DNA of 64,000 nt from Rhizobium sp. P40RR-XXII (GTDB taxonomy: Bacteria > Pseudomonadota > Alphaproteobacteria > Rhizobiales > Rhizobiaceae), in assembly GCF_012641405.1 (NCBI RefSeq), contig NZ_JABAII010000015.1:1-64000 (forward strand). The letters run 5' to 3'. Positions 16,489 to 26,311 of the stretch are shown piece after piece; positions within the stretch are counted from its first letter, which is position 1, and every line of letters begins with the position of its first letter. The notes beneath the pieces were generated by a model, which saw only the letters and a program-made list of their open reading frames with translations, was not told the origin of the DNA and did no database searches. A program made the position numbers and the translations under genes.

Positions 16489-19400
16489 ATGAAATTCAAC
16501 AGACTGAGACTTGTCGGCTTCAAATCCTTCGTCGAACCGGCGGAATTCGTCATCGAGCGCGGTCTGACCGGTGTCGTCGGCCCGAACGGTTGCGGCAAGT
16601 CCAACCTTGTCGAAGCGCTGCGCTGGGTGATGGGTGAGAATTCCTACAAGAACATGCGCGCCTCCGGCATGGACGACGTGATCTTCTCCGGATCCGGCAA
16701 TCGCCCCGCCCGCAACACCGCCGAAGTCGGCCTTTACCTCGACAATAGCGACCGCACCGCGCCCGCCGCCTTCAACGACAGTGATGAAATCCAGGTGACG
16801 CGCCGCATCGAGCGCGAACAGGGCTCTATCTATCGCATCAACGGTAAGGAAGCGCGCGCTAAGGATGTGCAGCTTCTCTTTGCCGATGCCTCCACCGGCG
16901 CCCGCTCGCCGTCCATGGTCGGGCAGGGGCGTATCGGCGAGCTGATCCAGGCCAAGCCCCAGGCGAGGCGCCAGCTGTTGGAAGAGGCCGCCGGCATTTC
17001 CGGCCTGCATTCGCGCCGGCATGAAGCGGAACTGCGCCTGCGCGCCGCTGAAAGCAATCTCGAGCGGCTGGATGACGTGACATCGCAGCTCGAAAGCCAG
17101 ATCGAGAGCCTGAAACGCCAGGCGCGGCAGGCCAACCGCTTCAAGACGCTCTCGGCCGAGATCCGCGCCCGTGAGGCCATGCTGCTGCATATCCGCTGGG
17201 TGCAGGCCAAGGAAGCCGAAGCCGAAGCCGATAGCGCGCTCAACCAGGCAACCGCGCTCGTCGCCGAAAAGGCGCAAATCCAGATGGAGGCGGCAAAGGC
17301 CCAGGGCATCGCCAGTTTTAAACTGCCGGAGCTGCGCGACGACGAAGCGAAGGCGGCGGCCGCCCTGCAGCGTCTGCAGATCGCCCGCTCGCAGCTGGAG
17401 GAGGATGTCAATCGCATCCTGCGGCGGCGTGATGAATTGATCCGTCGTCTGGCGCAGCTGGCCGAGGACATCAGCCGCGAGCAGCGCCTTGTCGCCGACA
17501 ATGCCTCCATCCTTGCCAAGCTCGATGCCGAGGAAGCCGATCTCGCCGATATCCTCGCCGACTCCGGAAGGCTTGCCGAGGAGACGAGCGTCGCTTTCGA
17601 AGAAGCCGCCGCCAAGCTCGCCGACAGCGAGCGCATCTTTACCGCCCTGACCGCAGAACGCGCCGAGACCGCAGCCGCCCGCAATCAGCTGGAGCGCGCC
17701 ATCCGCGATCTGGCCGATCGCAAGATGCGGCTCGAGCGCCAAGCCAGTGAAGCGAATGGCGAGCTTGCCGCCATCGACGAGAAGATGGCCGATTTGCCCG
17801 ACCCTAGCGAAAAGCGCGACATGGTCGAGATGGCGGAGAATGTCGTTGCCGACGCGGAGGGCGAGATCCAGCGTGTCGAAGCCGTTCTCGCCAAGGCGCG
17901 CGAAACCGAGGCGTTGTCGCGTGGGCCGGTCGAACAGGCGCGGGCACGTCTGAACGCGCTCGAAACCGAAGCGCGAACCATTTCCAAAATGCTGGCGGCG
18001 GGCGATACGTCCGGTGCCTTTTCGCCGGTTGCCGAGGAGTTGCGCGTCGACCGCGGTTTCGAGACGGCGCTTGGCGCGGCACTTGGCGATGACCTGGAAT
18101 CCTCGCTCGATTCCGAGGCGCCGGTCTATTGGTCCGACAATGGCAGCGGCGCGACCGATCCGGCTCTGCCGGAAGGCGTTGCCCCGTTGATCACTCATGT
18201 CGGCGCGCCGGCGGCATTGACGCGGCGCCTGCGGCAGATCGGCATCGTTTCGGTTGAAGACGCCTTGCGATTGATGCCGGCACTGAAGCCCGGACAGCGG
18301 TTGGTCACCAGGGAAGGCGCGGTCTTCCGCTGGGATGGTCATGTGACCGGCGCCGATGCACCGAGTGCCGCTGCCCTGCGGCTGGCGCAGAAGAACCGTC
18401 TCTCCGAGCTGGAAGCCGAAGTCGAGCTTGCGCGCGATATGCTTGTGGAGGCTGAAGAGCGTCTGTCGGCCGCCGCCGAGGCGATCAGGGCCGAAGAGGG
18501 ACATCTGGCCACCGCCCGCGACGCCAGCCGGCTTGCGGCCCGGCATCTCGCCGAGGCGCGTGAAGCACTGGCTGCCGCCGAGCGCGCATCCGGTGATCTC
18601 ATCCGCCGCCGCGATGTCGTCGTCGAGGCTGTCAGCCGGTTGCGGGAGCAGCTCGAAGATGTGGCGATGCAGGATGAGAATGCCCGCATCGAGCTGGAAG
18701 ACGCACCGAATCTCGACGCCATCGATGTGAAGCTGCGCGACCAGCAGGCGGAGGTCGCGACGGATCGTGGCACCCTGGCCGAGGCCCGCGCCCGCCATGA
18801 GGGCTTGAACCGGGAAAACGAGGCGCGGCAGCGCCGCCTTCTGGCGATCCGGCACGAACGCGATACCTGGCGCCAGCGCGCGGTCAGCGCCGAGGAACAT
18901 ATCCAGACACTGCGCGACCGTGAAGAGGAAACGCGCGAAGAGGCGGCCGAACTTGATCTCGCCCCCGATGAATTCGACGACAAACGCCGCGCATTGATGA
19001 ACGAGCTGCAGAAGGCCGAGGAGGCGCGCCGCCAGGCCGCCGACCGCCTTGCCGAAGCGGAAGTCGTTCAACGCGAGGCCGATCGTCATGCGACGACGGC
19101 TCTCTCCGAACTGGCGGAAAGCCGCGAGAAGCGTGGCCGCGTCGAGGAGCGGCTGGTCTCCGCCCGCGAGCGTCGGCAGGAGAGCGAACTGCGCATCCGT
19201 CAGGCGCTCAATGTCGAACCGCACGAGGCCATGCGCCTGACCGGCCTTTCGGCCATGCAGAACGTGCCGGATCTGCGCGAGGTCGAACGCGAGCTGGAAC
19301 GGTTCAAGATCGAACGCGAGCGTCTGGGCGCCGTCAATCTGCGCGCCGAGGAGGAGAGCAAGGAGCTGACGGAGCGGCTGCAGGCCCTGATCAAGGAGCG

Positions 19401-19950
19401 CGATGACGTTATCGACGCCATCAGGAAGCTGCGTGGCGCGATCCAGAGCCTCAACCGCGAGGGCCGTGAACGCCTGATCGTCGCCTTCGACATCGTCAAT
19501 GCGCAGTTTCAGCGCCTGTTCACCCATCTTTTCGGCGGCGGCACGGCCGAGCTGCAGCTCATCGAATCCGACGATCCGCTGGAGGCCGGTCTCGAAATCT
19601 TAGCCCGCCCGCCGGGCAAGAAGCCGCAAACCATGACGCTGCTTTCGGGCGGTGAGCAGGCGCTGACGGCCATGGCGCTGATCTTTGCGGTGTTCCTCAC
19701 CAATCCCGCGCCGATCTGCGTTCTGGACGAAGTGGATGCGCCGCTCGACGACCACAATGTCGAGCGCTACTGCAATCTCATGGACGAGATGGCGGCCTCT
19801 ACCGAGACCCGCTTCGTGGTCATCACCCACAATCCCATCACCATGGCCCGCATGAATCGTCTCTTCGGCGTGACCATGGCGGAGCAGGGCGTCTCGCAGC
19901 TCGTCTCCGTCGACCTGCAGACCGCCGAACGGCTGCGCGAAATCGCCTGA
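16489..19950 (+). CDS. smc: chromosome segregation ATPase SMC
   Basis: 1153 residues, full length for bacterial SMC. The head has Walker A GPNGCGKS (31-38) at the N-terminus and the signature LLSGGEQALTAMAL plus Walker B ICVLDEVDAPLDD at the C-terminus. Two long coiled coils (about 170-500 and 640-1000, rich in Ala/Glu/Arg heptads) flank a hinge around 500-640. The start is ATG 16489, because the family opening MKFNRLRLVGFKSF begins there. It organises and helps segregate the chromosome, normally with ScpA/ScpB, which are not in this window. Confidence 0.97.
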   Translation: MKFNRLRLVGFKSFVEPAEFVIERGLTGVVGPNGCGKSNLVEALRWVMGENSYKNMRASGMDDVIFSGSGNRPARNTAEVGLYLDNSDRTAPAAFNDSDEIQVTRRIEREQGSIYRINGKEARAKDVQLLFADASTGARSPSMVGQGRIGELIQAKPQARRQLLEEAAGISGLHSRRHEAELRLRAAESNLERLDDVTSQLESQIESLKRQARQANRFKTLSAEIRAREAMLLHIRWVQAKEAEAEADSALNQATALVAEKAQIQMEAAKAQGIASFKLPELRDDEAKAAAALQRLQIARSQLEEDVNRILRRRDELIRRLAQLAEDISREQRLVADNASILAKLDAEEADLADILADSGRLAEETSVAFEEAAAKLADSERIFTALTAERAETAAARNQLERAIRDLADRKMRLERQASEANGELAAIDEKMADLPDPSEKRDMVEMAENVVADAEGEIQRVEAVLAKARETEALSRGPVEQARARLNALETEARTISKMLAAGDTSGAFSPVAEELRVDRGFETALGAALGDDLESSLDSEAPVYWSDNGSGATDPALPEGVAPLITHVGAPAALTRRLRQIGIVSVEDALRLMPALKPGQRLVTREGAVFRWDGHVTGADAPSAAALRLAQKNRLSELEAEVELARDMLVEAEERLSAAAEAIRAEEGHLATARDASRLAARHLAEAREALAAAERASGDLIRRRDVVVEAVSRLREQLEDVAMQDENARIELEDAPNLDAIDVKLRDQQAEVATDRGTLAEARARHEGLNRENEARQRRLLAIRHERDTWRQRAVSAEEHIQTLRDREEETREEAAELDLAPDEFDDKRRALMNELQKAEEARRQAADRLAEAEVVQREADRHATTALSELAESREKRGRVEERLVSARERRQESELRIRQALNVEPHEAMRLTGLSAMQNVPDLREVERELERFKIERERLGAVNLRAEEESKELTERLQALIKERDDVIDAIRKLRGAIQSLNREGRERLIVAFDIVNAQFQRLFTHLFGGGTAELQLIESDDPLEAGLEILARPPGKKPQTMTLLSGGEQALTAMALIFAVFLTNPAPICVLDEVDAPLDDHNVERYCNLMDEMAASTETRFVVITHNPITMARMNRLFGVTMAEQGVSQLVSVDLQTAERLREIA

Positions 19951-20086
19951 GAGCGCCCTGCGAACGATGATAAAACTGTTCTCTTATCGACAGGAAATTG
20001 CCGTCTTGGCTGCCGTACAGCCCTAAAGCGTGCTAGTTTTGTTTTTCGATCAACAACATGGGCGCTGATCCGCCCGGAAGGGAAGT

Positions 20087-21412
20087 ATGTCTGGTTCGAC
20101 TGGCGGCATTTTCGATTTCCTCGGAATACTTGCTGTATTGCTGCTCGTTGCCGCCAATGGCTTTTTCGTTGCGGCGGAGTTTTCGTTGGTTTCCGTTCGC
20201 CGCAGCCGCGTGACGGAACTGGTTACCGAAGGGCGAATGAACGCCAAGTCGCTGCAGAAGGCGGTCGACAATCTCGACGCCAATCTGGCGGCCACGCAGC
20301 TCGGCATCACGATCTCGTCGCTCGCCCTCGGTTGGGTCGGTGAACCCGCCCTTGCTCATCTGCTGGAGCCGCTGCTCGATTTTCTCCCCGGAACATGGGC
20401 TGCGGCCAGCTCCCATGCCATTGCCGTCGCCATTTCCTTCATCATCATCACCGCGCTGCACATTGTCCTCGGCGAGCTTGCACCGAAAAGCCTGGCGTTG
20501 CAGCGCAGCGAGGGCACCGCTTTGGGCGTGGTGCGGCCGCTTGGTCTTTTCCTTTTCCTGCTTCGTCCCGCGATCACCGTCCTTAACGGTCTTGGCAATC
20601 TTGTTCTGCGCCTTTTCGGGCTGCAGCCAGGGGCAGGCGAGGGGTCGCTGCATTCGCCCGCCGAAATCAAGCTTTTGATCGCCGAAAGCCAGGAAGCCGG
20701 GCTGCTGGAGCAAGCGCAGCAGGATCTGGTCGAGCGCGTCTTCAATATCGGCAATCGTGACGTCTCCAACATCATGACGCCACGTCTGGAGGTCGATTGG
20801 ATCGATGCTGACGATACGCCGGCGGAGATGCAGAAGACCATTCGCGAAAGCCGTTTCGAGCAGCTTCTCGTCGCCCGTGGATCGATCGACGAGCCGATCG
20901 GCATGATCCTGAAAAAGGATCTTCTCGATCAGCTTCTGAACGGCGAGCCGCTGAACCCCATGGCCGTCATCCGCCAGCCGCTGGTCGTGCATGAAGCGAC
21001 GGCGGTCTTCAAGGTGCTCGAAAGCTTCAAGCGCGCGCCCGTCCGCCTCGCAATGGTAATCGATGAATATGGCAGCCTGGAAGGTATCGTCACGCAGACG
21101 GACCTGCTGGAAGCCATCGCCGGCGATCTGCCTGATATGGACAACGATACGCCCGATGTCGTCGAGCGTGCCGACGGATCTCTGCTGATGGAAGGCATGA
21201 TGCCGGTCTACGATGCCTTTGCGCGGCTGGGGCTGCGCTTCAGCGAAGAGGACGTCAATTTTCATACGCTGGCGGGCTTTGCCCTCTACCAGCTCGGCCA
21301 GCTGCCCGAAGTGGGCGAAAGCTTTTCCTTCGGCGGCTGGCATTTCGAGATCGTCGATCTCGACGGCATGCGCATCGACAAAATCCTAGCCCAGCGCGAG
21401 CCGCAAGCTTAG
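20087..21412 (+). CDS. CorC/HlyC-type transporter-associated CBS protein
   Basis: 441 residues. DUF21/CNNM membrane domain (about 5-190, with FLGILAVLLLVAANGFFVAAEFSLVSVRRSR), a CBS pair (about 205-335, beginning RDVSNIMTPRLEVDWID) and a CorC_HlyC domain (about 350-435). Annotated elsewhere as hemolysin-like, but relatives take part in Mg2+/Co2+ efflux, so the ion-transport role is more credible. A GAAGGGAAG ribosome site precedes the ATG. It stands alone between smc and ppdK. Confidence 0.95.
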   Translation: MSGSTGGIFDFLGILAVLLLVAANGFFVAAEFSLVSVRRSRVTELVTEGRMNAKSLQKAVDNLDANLAATQLGITISSLALGWVGEPALAHLLEPLLDFLPGTWAAASSHAIAVAISFIIITALHIVLGELAPKSLALQRSEGTALGVVRPLGLFLFLLRPAITVLNGLGNLVLRLFGLQPGAGEGSLHSPAEIKLLIAESQEAGLLEQAQQDLVERVFNIGNRDVSNIMTPRLEVDWIDADDTPAEMQKTIRESRFEQLLVARGSIDEPIGMILKKDLLDQLLNGEPLNPMAVIRQPLVVHEATAVFKVLESFKRAPVRLAMVIDEYGSLEGIVTQTDLLEAIAGDLPDMDNDTPDVVERADGSLLMEGMMPVYDAFARLGLRFSEEDVNFHTLAGFALYQLGQLPEVGESFSFGGWHFEIVDLDGMRIDKILAQREPQA

Positions 21413-21456
21413 CCGCCAAGCCGTACTGAATTGACCCGGAAGCTCCCCGGTTTCGA

Positions 21457-21468
21457 TCAATCGATTGA
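21457..21468. promoter_or_regulatory. perfect 12-base palindrome upstream of ppdK
   Basis: TCAATCGATTGA is self-complementary and lies in a longer imperfect dyad (about 21448-21475) between the CorC-type gene and ppdK. It could be an operator or part of a weak terminator. Nothing else identifies it. Confidence 0.3.
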
Positions 21469-21581
21469 AATCGGAACGCTCCGGGCCATATTTATTGTGC
21501 AGCGCAACATTTTGCCGCATTTGTCGATTTTCATTTGTGCCTCAATGAATTAAGTTCAACCGGAGGAGTTGGACGGAGACC

Positions 21582-24248
21582 ATGACGAAGTGGGTTTATA
21601 CATTCGGCGGCGGCAAGGCCGAGGGGGGCGCCGGCGATTTTGAACGGCTCGGTGGCAAGGGCGCCAATCTTGCTGAAATGTGCAATCTCGGCCTGCCGGT
21701 TCCGCCGGGGCTGACGATCGTCAGCGAAGTCTGTGCTTCCTACTACAAGAATGGCCGCAACATTCCCGATGAGCTGAAGCCGCAGGTCATGCAAGGCTTG
21801 CAGCGGATGGAGGCCATTGCCGGGCGCAGGTTCGGCGATACCGCGCGGCCACTGCTGGTTTCCGTGCGTTCGGGCGGCCGCGCATCGATGCCGGGCATGA
21901 TGGATACCGTCCTCAATCTCGGCCTCAACGATGCCACGGTGCAGGCGCTCGGCCATGATGCGGGGGATGCCCGCTTTGCCTGGGACAGTTACCGCCGCTT
22001 CATCCAGATGTATGCCGATGTCGTCATGGGCCTCGACAACGAGATCTTCGAAGAGATTCTGGAGGATGAGAAGGCCCGCTTCGGTCACGAGTTCGACACC
22101 GACCTCACCGCTGTCGAATGGCAGCATGTGGTCTCGATCTACAAGACCGTCATCGAGGAAGAATTGGGCGAGGCCTTTCCCCAGGAGCCGGAGGTTCAGC
22201 TCTGGGGCGCCGTCGGCGCGGTCTTTGCCAGCTGGATGAACGCCCGCGCCGTCACTTATCGGCAATTGCACAATATCCCCGAGGCTTGGGGAACCGCCGT
22301 CAATATTCAGGCGATGGTGTTCGGCAATCTCGGCAATTCCTCCGCCACCGGCGTTGCCTTCACCCGCAATCCCTCGACCGGCGAGAAGGAGCTTTACGGC
22401 GAGTTCCTCGTCAATGCGCAAGGGGAGGATGTCGTTGCCGGCATCCGCACGCCGCAGAGCATCACGGAAATGGCCCGCATCGCCTCCGGCTATGACAAGC
22501 CATCGATGGAAAAGCTGATGCCCGAGGCCTTTGCCGAGTTTCGAAGCATCTGCGCGCAGTTGGAATCGCATTACCGCGAGGTCCAGGATCTGGAATTCAC
22601 CATCGAGCGCGGCAAGCTCTGGATGCTGCAGACCCGTAACGCCAAGCGAACCACCAAGGCGGCGATGAAGATCGCCGTCGACATGGTGGACGAGGGGCTG
22701 ATCACGGAAGACGAAGCGGTTTCCCGCATCGAGCCGACAACGCTGGACCAGCTGCTGCACCCGACGATCGATCCGCGCGTCCGCCGCGAGGTCATCGGCT
22801 CCGGCCTGCCCGCATCGCCGGGTGCGGCCACCGGCGAAATCGTCTTTACGGCCGAGGAGGCAATCATTGCCGAGGAGGAAGGCCGCAAGGCCATCCTCGT
22901 GCGCATCGAGACGAGCCCGGAAGATATTCACGGCATGCACGCCGCCGAGGCGATCCTCACCACCCGCGGCGGCATGACCAGCCATGCGGCCGTGGTCGCC
23001 CGCGGCATGGGCATTCCCTGCGTCGTTGGCGCCGGCACCATGCGTATCGACATGCGCAATGAGAAGCTGATCGGCGTCGGAATCACCTTGAAGAAGGGCG
23101 ATATCATCACCATCGACGGCTCCACCGGCCAGGTCCTGAAAGGCGAAGTGCCGATGATTCAGCCGGAGCTTTCGGGCGATTTCGGCCGGATCATGGCCTG
23201 GGCCGACCGCTCGCGGCGCATGACGGTGCGCACAAATGCCGATACGCCGGCCGATGCGCGCGCGGCCCGTTCCTTCGGCGCCGAGGGCATCGGCCTATGC
23301 CGCACCGAGCACATGTTCTTCGAAGGCGATCGCATCCATGTGATGCGCGAGATGATCCTCGCCGAAGACGAAACGGGTCGCCGGGCTGCCCTTGCCAAGC
23401 TCATGCCGATGCAGCGCCTCGATTTCACCGGCCTGTTCACCATCATGCACGGCCTGCCGGTGACGATCCGCCTGCTCGATCCGCCACTGCACGAATTCCT
23501 GCCGAAAACGGACGAGGAGATCGCCGAGGTCGCCGGTATCATGGGCATGGAACCGGCCATGCTGCGCCAGCGCGTCGATGCGCTGCACGAGTTCAATCCC
23601 ATGCTCGGCCATCGCGGCTGCCGGCTGGCGATTTCCTATCCGGAGATCGTCGAGATGCAGGCCCGCGCGATCTTCGAGGCGGCGGTCCTCGCCGCACGCG
23701 AGACTGGGGCTGCTGTCGTGCCCGAGATCATGGTGCCGCTCGTCGGCCTGCGTTCCGAGCTCGATTACGTCAAGGCTCGTATCGACGAGGTGGCGCGCGC
23801 CGTCATGACCGAAGCCAGGATGAAGATCGATTATCTTGTCGGCACGATGATCGAGCTGCCGCGCGCCGCCTTACGCGCCCATATCATCGCCGAGGCCGCC
23901 GAATTTTTCTCCTTCGGCACGAACGACCTGACGCAGACCACATTCGGCATGTCGCGCGACGATGCCGCCGCCTTCATCCCGACCTATCAGCGCAAGGGCA
24001 TCATCGAGCATGATCCCTTCATATCGCTCGATTTCGATGGGGTCGGCGAGCTCATTCGCATCGCTTCGGAGCGTGGCCGCCGCACCCGCAACGACATGAA
24101 GCTCGGCATCTGCGGCGAGCATGGCGGCGATCCCGCCTCGATCCACTTCTGTGAGGATATCGGACTGGACTACGTATCCTGTTCGCCATTCCGCGTGCCG
24201 ATCGCCCGGCTTGCGGCGGCGCAGGCGGCGATCAAGGGACGAGGCTGA
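21582..24248 (+). CDS. ppdK: pyruvate, phosphate dikinase
   Basis: 888 residues. It interconverts pyruvate, ATP and phosphate with PEP, AMP and pyrophosphate. The N-terminal ATP-grasp domain begins KWVYTFGGGKAEG; the phosphohistidine is H468 in TRGGMTSHAAVVARGMGIPCVVGAG. The C-terminal PEP barrel carries the proton-donor C844 in GICGEHGGD and the FGTNDLTQTT motif. GGAGGAG lies upstream of the start. In rhizobia PpdK contributes to PEP supply from C4-dicarboxylates. Monocistronic. Confidence 0.97.
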   Translation: MTKWVYTFGGGKAEGGAGDFERLGGKGANLAEMCNLGLPVPPGLTIVSEVCASYYKNGRNIPDELKPQVMQGLQRMEAIAGRRFGDTARPLLVSVRSGGRASMPGMMDTVLNLGLNDATVQALGHDAGDARFAWDSYRRFIQMYADVVMGLDNEIFEEILEDEKARFGHEFDTDLTAVEWQHVVSIYKTVIEEELGEAFPQEPEVQLWGAVGAVFASWMNARAVTYRQLHNIPEAWGTAVNIQAMVFGNLGNSSATGVAFTRNPSTGEKELYGEFLVNAQGEDVVAGIRTPQSITEMARIASGYDKPSMEKLMPEAFAEFRSICAQLESHYREVQDLEFTIERGKLWMLQTRNAKRTTKAAMKIAVDMVDEGLITEDEAVSRIEPTTLDQLLHPTIDPRVRREVIGSGLPASPGAATGEIVFTAEEAIIAEEEGRKAILVRIETSPEDIHGMHAAEAILTTRGGMTSHAAVVARGMGIPCVVGAGTMRIDMRNEKLIGVGITLKKGDIITIDGSTGQVLKGEVPMIQPELSGDFGRIMAWADRSRRMTVRTNADTPADARAARSFGAEGIGLCRTEHMFFEGDRIHVMREMILAEDETGRRAALAKLMPMQRLDFTGLFTIMHGLPVTIRLLDPPLHEFLPKTDEEIAEVAGIMGMEPAMLRQRVDALHEFNPMLGHRGCRLAISYPEIVEMQARAIFEAAVLAARETGAAVVPEIMVPLVGLRSELDYVKARIDEVARAVMTEARMKIDYLVGTMIELPRAALRAHIIAEAAEFFSFGTNDLTQTTFGMSRDDAAAFIPTYQRKGIIEHDPFISLDFDGVGELIRIASERGRRTRNDMKLGICGEHGGDPASIHFCEDIGLDYVSCSPFRVPIARLAAAQAAIKGRG

Positions 24249-24259
24249 TTTTCTTGAGG

Positions 24260-24535
24260 TCAGCGGCGCCAATAGCCGCGATGATATCCCGGGCCGCCAA
24301 CTACGATTGTCGGCCCCCAGAAAAAATCATCGTTGCTTTCCATGAAGGCTCTTTGATCGGCCCGTCGGCTAAGATCTTGATTCATCAGGCAGTTGGCGAA
24401 ATTCTCCGACCCGCGCCTGAAGCCGTAGCCGCCGCATCTCGCCTCGTCGGCCGCGCGAATTTCCTCGGCCGTCTGGCAGGAGGAAAGCGCAAGCGTGATG
24501 GTGAGGAGGGAAAGGATGGAAGCGGCGATACGCAT
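24260..24535 (-). CDS. small Rhizobiales lipoprotein
   Basis: 91 residues from ATG 24535, preceded by AGGAC. Signal sequence with lipobox ALSSC (Cys20), then CQTAEEIRAADEARCGGYGFRRGSENFANCLM, a cysteine-containing motif that recurs in many small rhizobial lipoproteins of unknown function, and a Gly/Tyr-rich C-terminus. It is convergent with ppdK across an 11-base gap. Confidence 0.85.
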   Translation of the reverse strand: MRIAASILSLLTITLALSSCQTAEEIRAADEARCGGYGFRRGSENFANCLMNQDLSRRADQRAFMESNDDFFWGPTIVVGGPGYHRGYWRR

Positions 24536-24625
24536 GACTTTGTGTCCTGAATGCTGATGTGCAGGCACGAATTATAGCGCCGCGCGGCATGGCGCGAAAG
24601 ACGTATTGGACCGTAGGCGGATCGC

Positions 24626-25051
24626 CTATGCGGCTTCCTTCGGTTTTGCGGGCAATCGGCGCAGCAGATCGACGAAGGCATCGGCAAACTGCAAAAGATG
24701 CTCGGTTTCGTCGTCCGGTTGCAGCAGGCGGATTTCCACGCCGTCTTCGTCAAGCGCGGCAAAGAGAGTGCGCATCGTCCCATCGCCTTCGGGAATGCGG
24801 ATGACCGCCAGCCTGCGGCAATCGGGTATCAACCCCGCAGCCGGAAGGTCGAACAGGAAGTCGCCGCGCACCGCCGAAGCGGCGTCGCGCACGGCCTCGC
24901 AGAAGCCTGGTTCTCCGCCGGAAAAACCTTCGAGCGAAAGCTCCAGTTCCAGAAGTTCCAGCGGCAGGATCGTATCGGCCGCATCGGCCCCGGCAATAGC
25001 CGCTGCCGGCACGGGCTTGGCGGCGGCGTCTTGAGAAACTATCGGTTCCAT
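24626..25051 (-). CDS. hypothetical protein
   Basis: 141 residues from ATG 25051, which has AAGGA nine bases upstream; an upstream TTG in frame has no such site. Acidic and Leu-rich, with a central ILPLELLELELSLEGFSGGE stretch, a likely beta segment LAVIRIPEGDGTMRTLFAALDEDGVEIRLL and a helical end. No signal peptide, membrane segment or family motif is recognised. Coding quality is fair; it stands alone between two lipoprotein or membrane genes. Confidence 0.6.
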   Translation of the reverse strand: MEPIVSQDAAAKPVPAAAIAGADAADTILPLELLELELSLEGFSGGEPGFCEAVRDAASAVRGDFLFDLPAAGLIPDCRRLAVIRIPEGDGTMRTLFAALDEDGVEIRLLQPDDETEHLLQFADAFVDLLRRLPAKPKEAA

Positions 25052-25283
25052 CTCATCAAGTCCTTTCACAGCCTCGATAAAACGCTGAAGAATGGCCTTT
25101 TTTTGGAATTTAAGCAAGCGCTCACGTTTTTGGTCTAGACGTTACTGGTTTCAGCCTTGACGAAACATTGCGCGTTGATGCCGTGACATTCGATTTATTT
25201 TCGCCGTTTCTTGATCTAAACATAAGTCGCTTTCCGGGATTCGGTGCATCCGGCTTCCGATCCGACGCGCCGACGAGCCCTTG

Positions 25284-26216
25284 ATGACCATTCGCTTCGA
25301 CCGTCCCGTTTCACATGCCGCCCGCGCCGCGCGTTTGATCGCTTCGTTTGCCCTGGTGCTTTGCGGCGTGACGCTGATCGGCTATCGCTTCGGGCCGCTG
25401 GAAACGCCTTATTTCGTGCTGTTGCTGCTGATTTCGGCTGCCTGTGCCGTGCTTTCGGTGCTGCTGGCGCTGGTCGGTCTTACGCAGCTCTGGCGGAATG
25501 CCGCCATCGGCGGCGTCTCCGCCGTCAAGGCGCTCATCTATGCCGCTTTGCCGCTTGCGATTTTCGGCTTCGGTGCCGAGCGCTACTGGAGCCGGCCGCC
25601 GATCTACGAGATTTCGACCGATCTCAACGAGCCGCCCGAATGGCTGGCAACGCCCGACGCCAGGCAGCTGTGGCTGCCGTCGCGCCATCTGGTAACGCAG
25701 CAGGAGCGCGAGGCGCAGTTCGATGCCTATCCCGCTTTGATCAGTCGCCGCTATGAGGGTGCTGCCGACCGCGTGCTGGAAGCGGTGCGCAAGGTCGCGC
25801 ATGACCGTCACATCACCATCGTCAAGGCCGAGGGCGCCGATGTCACCGATCCGAACGGTAACGTGACGCCGAAGCGCCGCCCGCGCCCGCAGACCGTCAA
25901 TCCGGGGCGGGATGACAATGCCATCGGCGACATGCCCGATATCGTCCCGGTGCCGACGCCGCGCCCCTTCCGCGATGGCGTGGCGGAACTCATCCGCCAG
26001 AATACTGATGTCATCCTGCAGGGCGAAACCCGCACCCGCATCCTCGGCCTGCCGTGCGACTTGGTGATCCGCATTCGTGAGGAGGCGGAAACGACGCTGG
26101 TCGATATCCGCGTCGCCTCCCGCTACGGCCAGAACGATCTCGGCGTCAGTGCCGACTTGGCGGATGCCTATCTGAAGGCACTGGACGCGGAATTGCTCGG
26201 CATCGCCGGAAGCTGA
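25284..26216 (+). CDS. DUF1499 membrane protein
   Basis: 310 residues. Three hydrophobic segments in the first 110 residues (around 20-40, 45-70, 80-105) anchor it in the inner membrane. The rest matches DUF1499: RRYEGAADRVLEAVRKVAHDRHITIVKAE, then a Pro/Arg-rich insert and LGLPCDLVIRIREEAETTLVDIRVASRYGQNDLGVSADLADAYL. The C-terminal domain resembles a lipid- or ligand-binding fold, but no function is established. The first start-like codon is TTG; the ATG three bases later is preferred. Confidence 0.88.
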   Translation: MTIRFDRPVSHAARAARLIASFALVLCGVTLIGYRFGPLETPYFVLLLLISAACAVLSVLLALVGLTQLWRNAAIGGVSAVKALIYAALPLAIFGFGAERYWSRPPIYEISTDLNEPPEWLATPDARQLWLPSRHLVTQQEREAQFDAYPALISRRYEGAADRVLEAVRKVAHDRHITIVKAEGADVTDPNGNVTPKRRPRPQTVNPGRDDNAIGDMPDIVPVPTPRPFRDGVAELIRQNTDVILQGETRTRILGLPCDLVIRIREEAETTLVDIRVASRYGQNDLGVSADLADAYLKALDAELLGIAGS

Positions 26217-26311
26217 GACTTGCGACCCTTTATCCCCTTGAGGGTCCCGAGAGGAGAAATCGTGCCCATCATTCAAACTTCGAAAATCACCGACAACCAA
26301 CAGCTCCCGGC

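Noticed and set aside
16270..19527. Open frame of over 1000 codons antisense to smc
   Set aside because: It mirrors the GC-rich codons of smc, has no ribosome site and no protein-like motifs.
21531..22985. Open minus-strand frame across ppdK
   Set aside because: Antisense shadow of pyruvate phosphate dikinase, which has all catalytic motifs.
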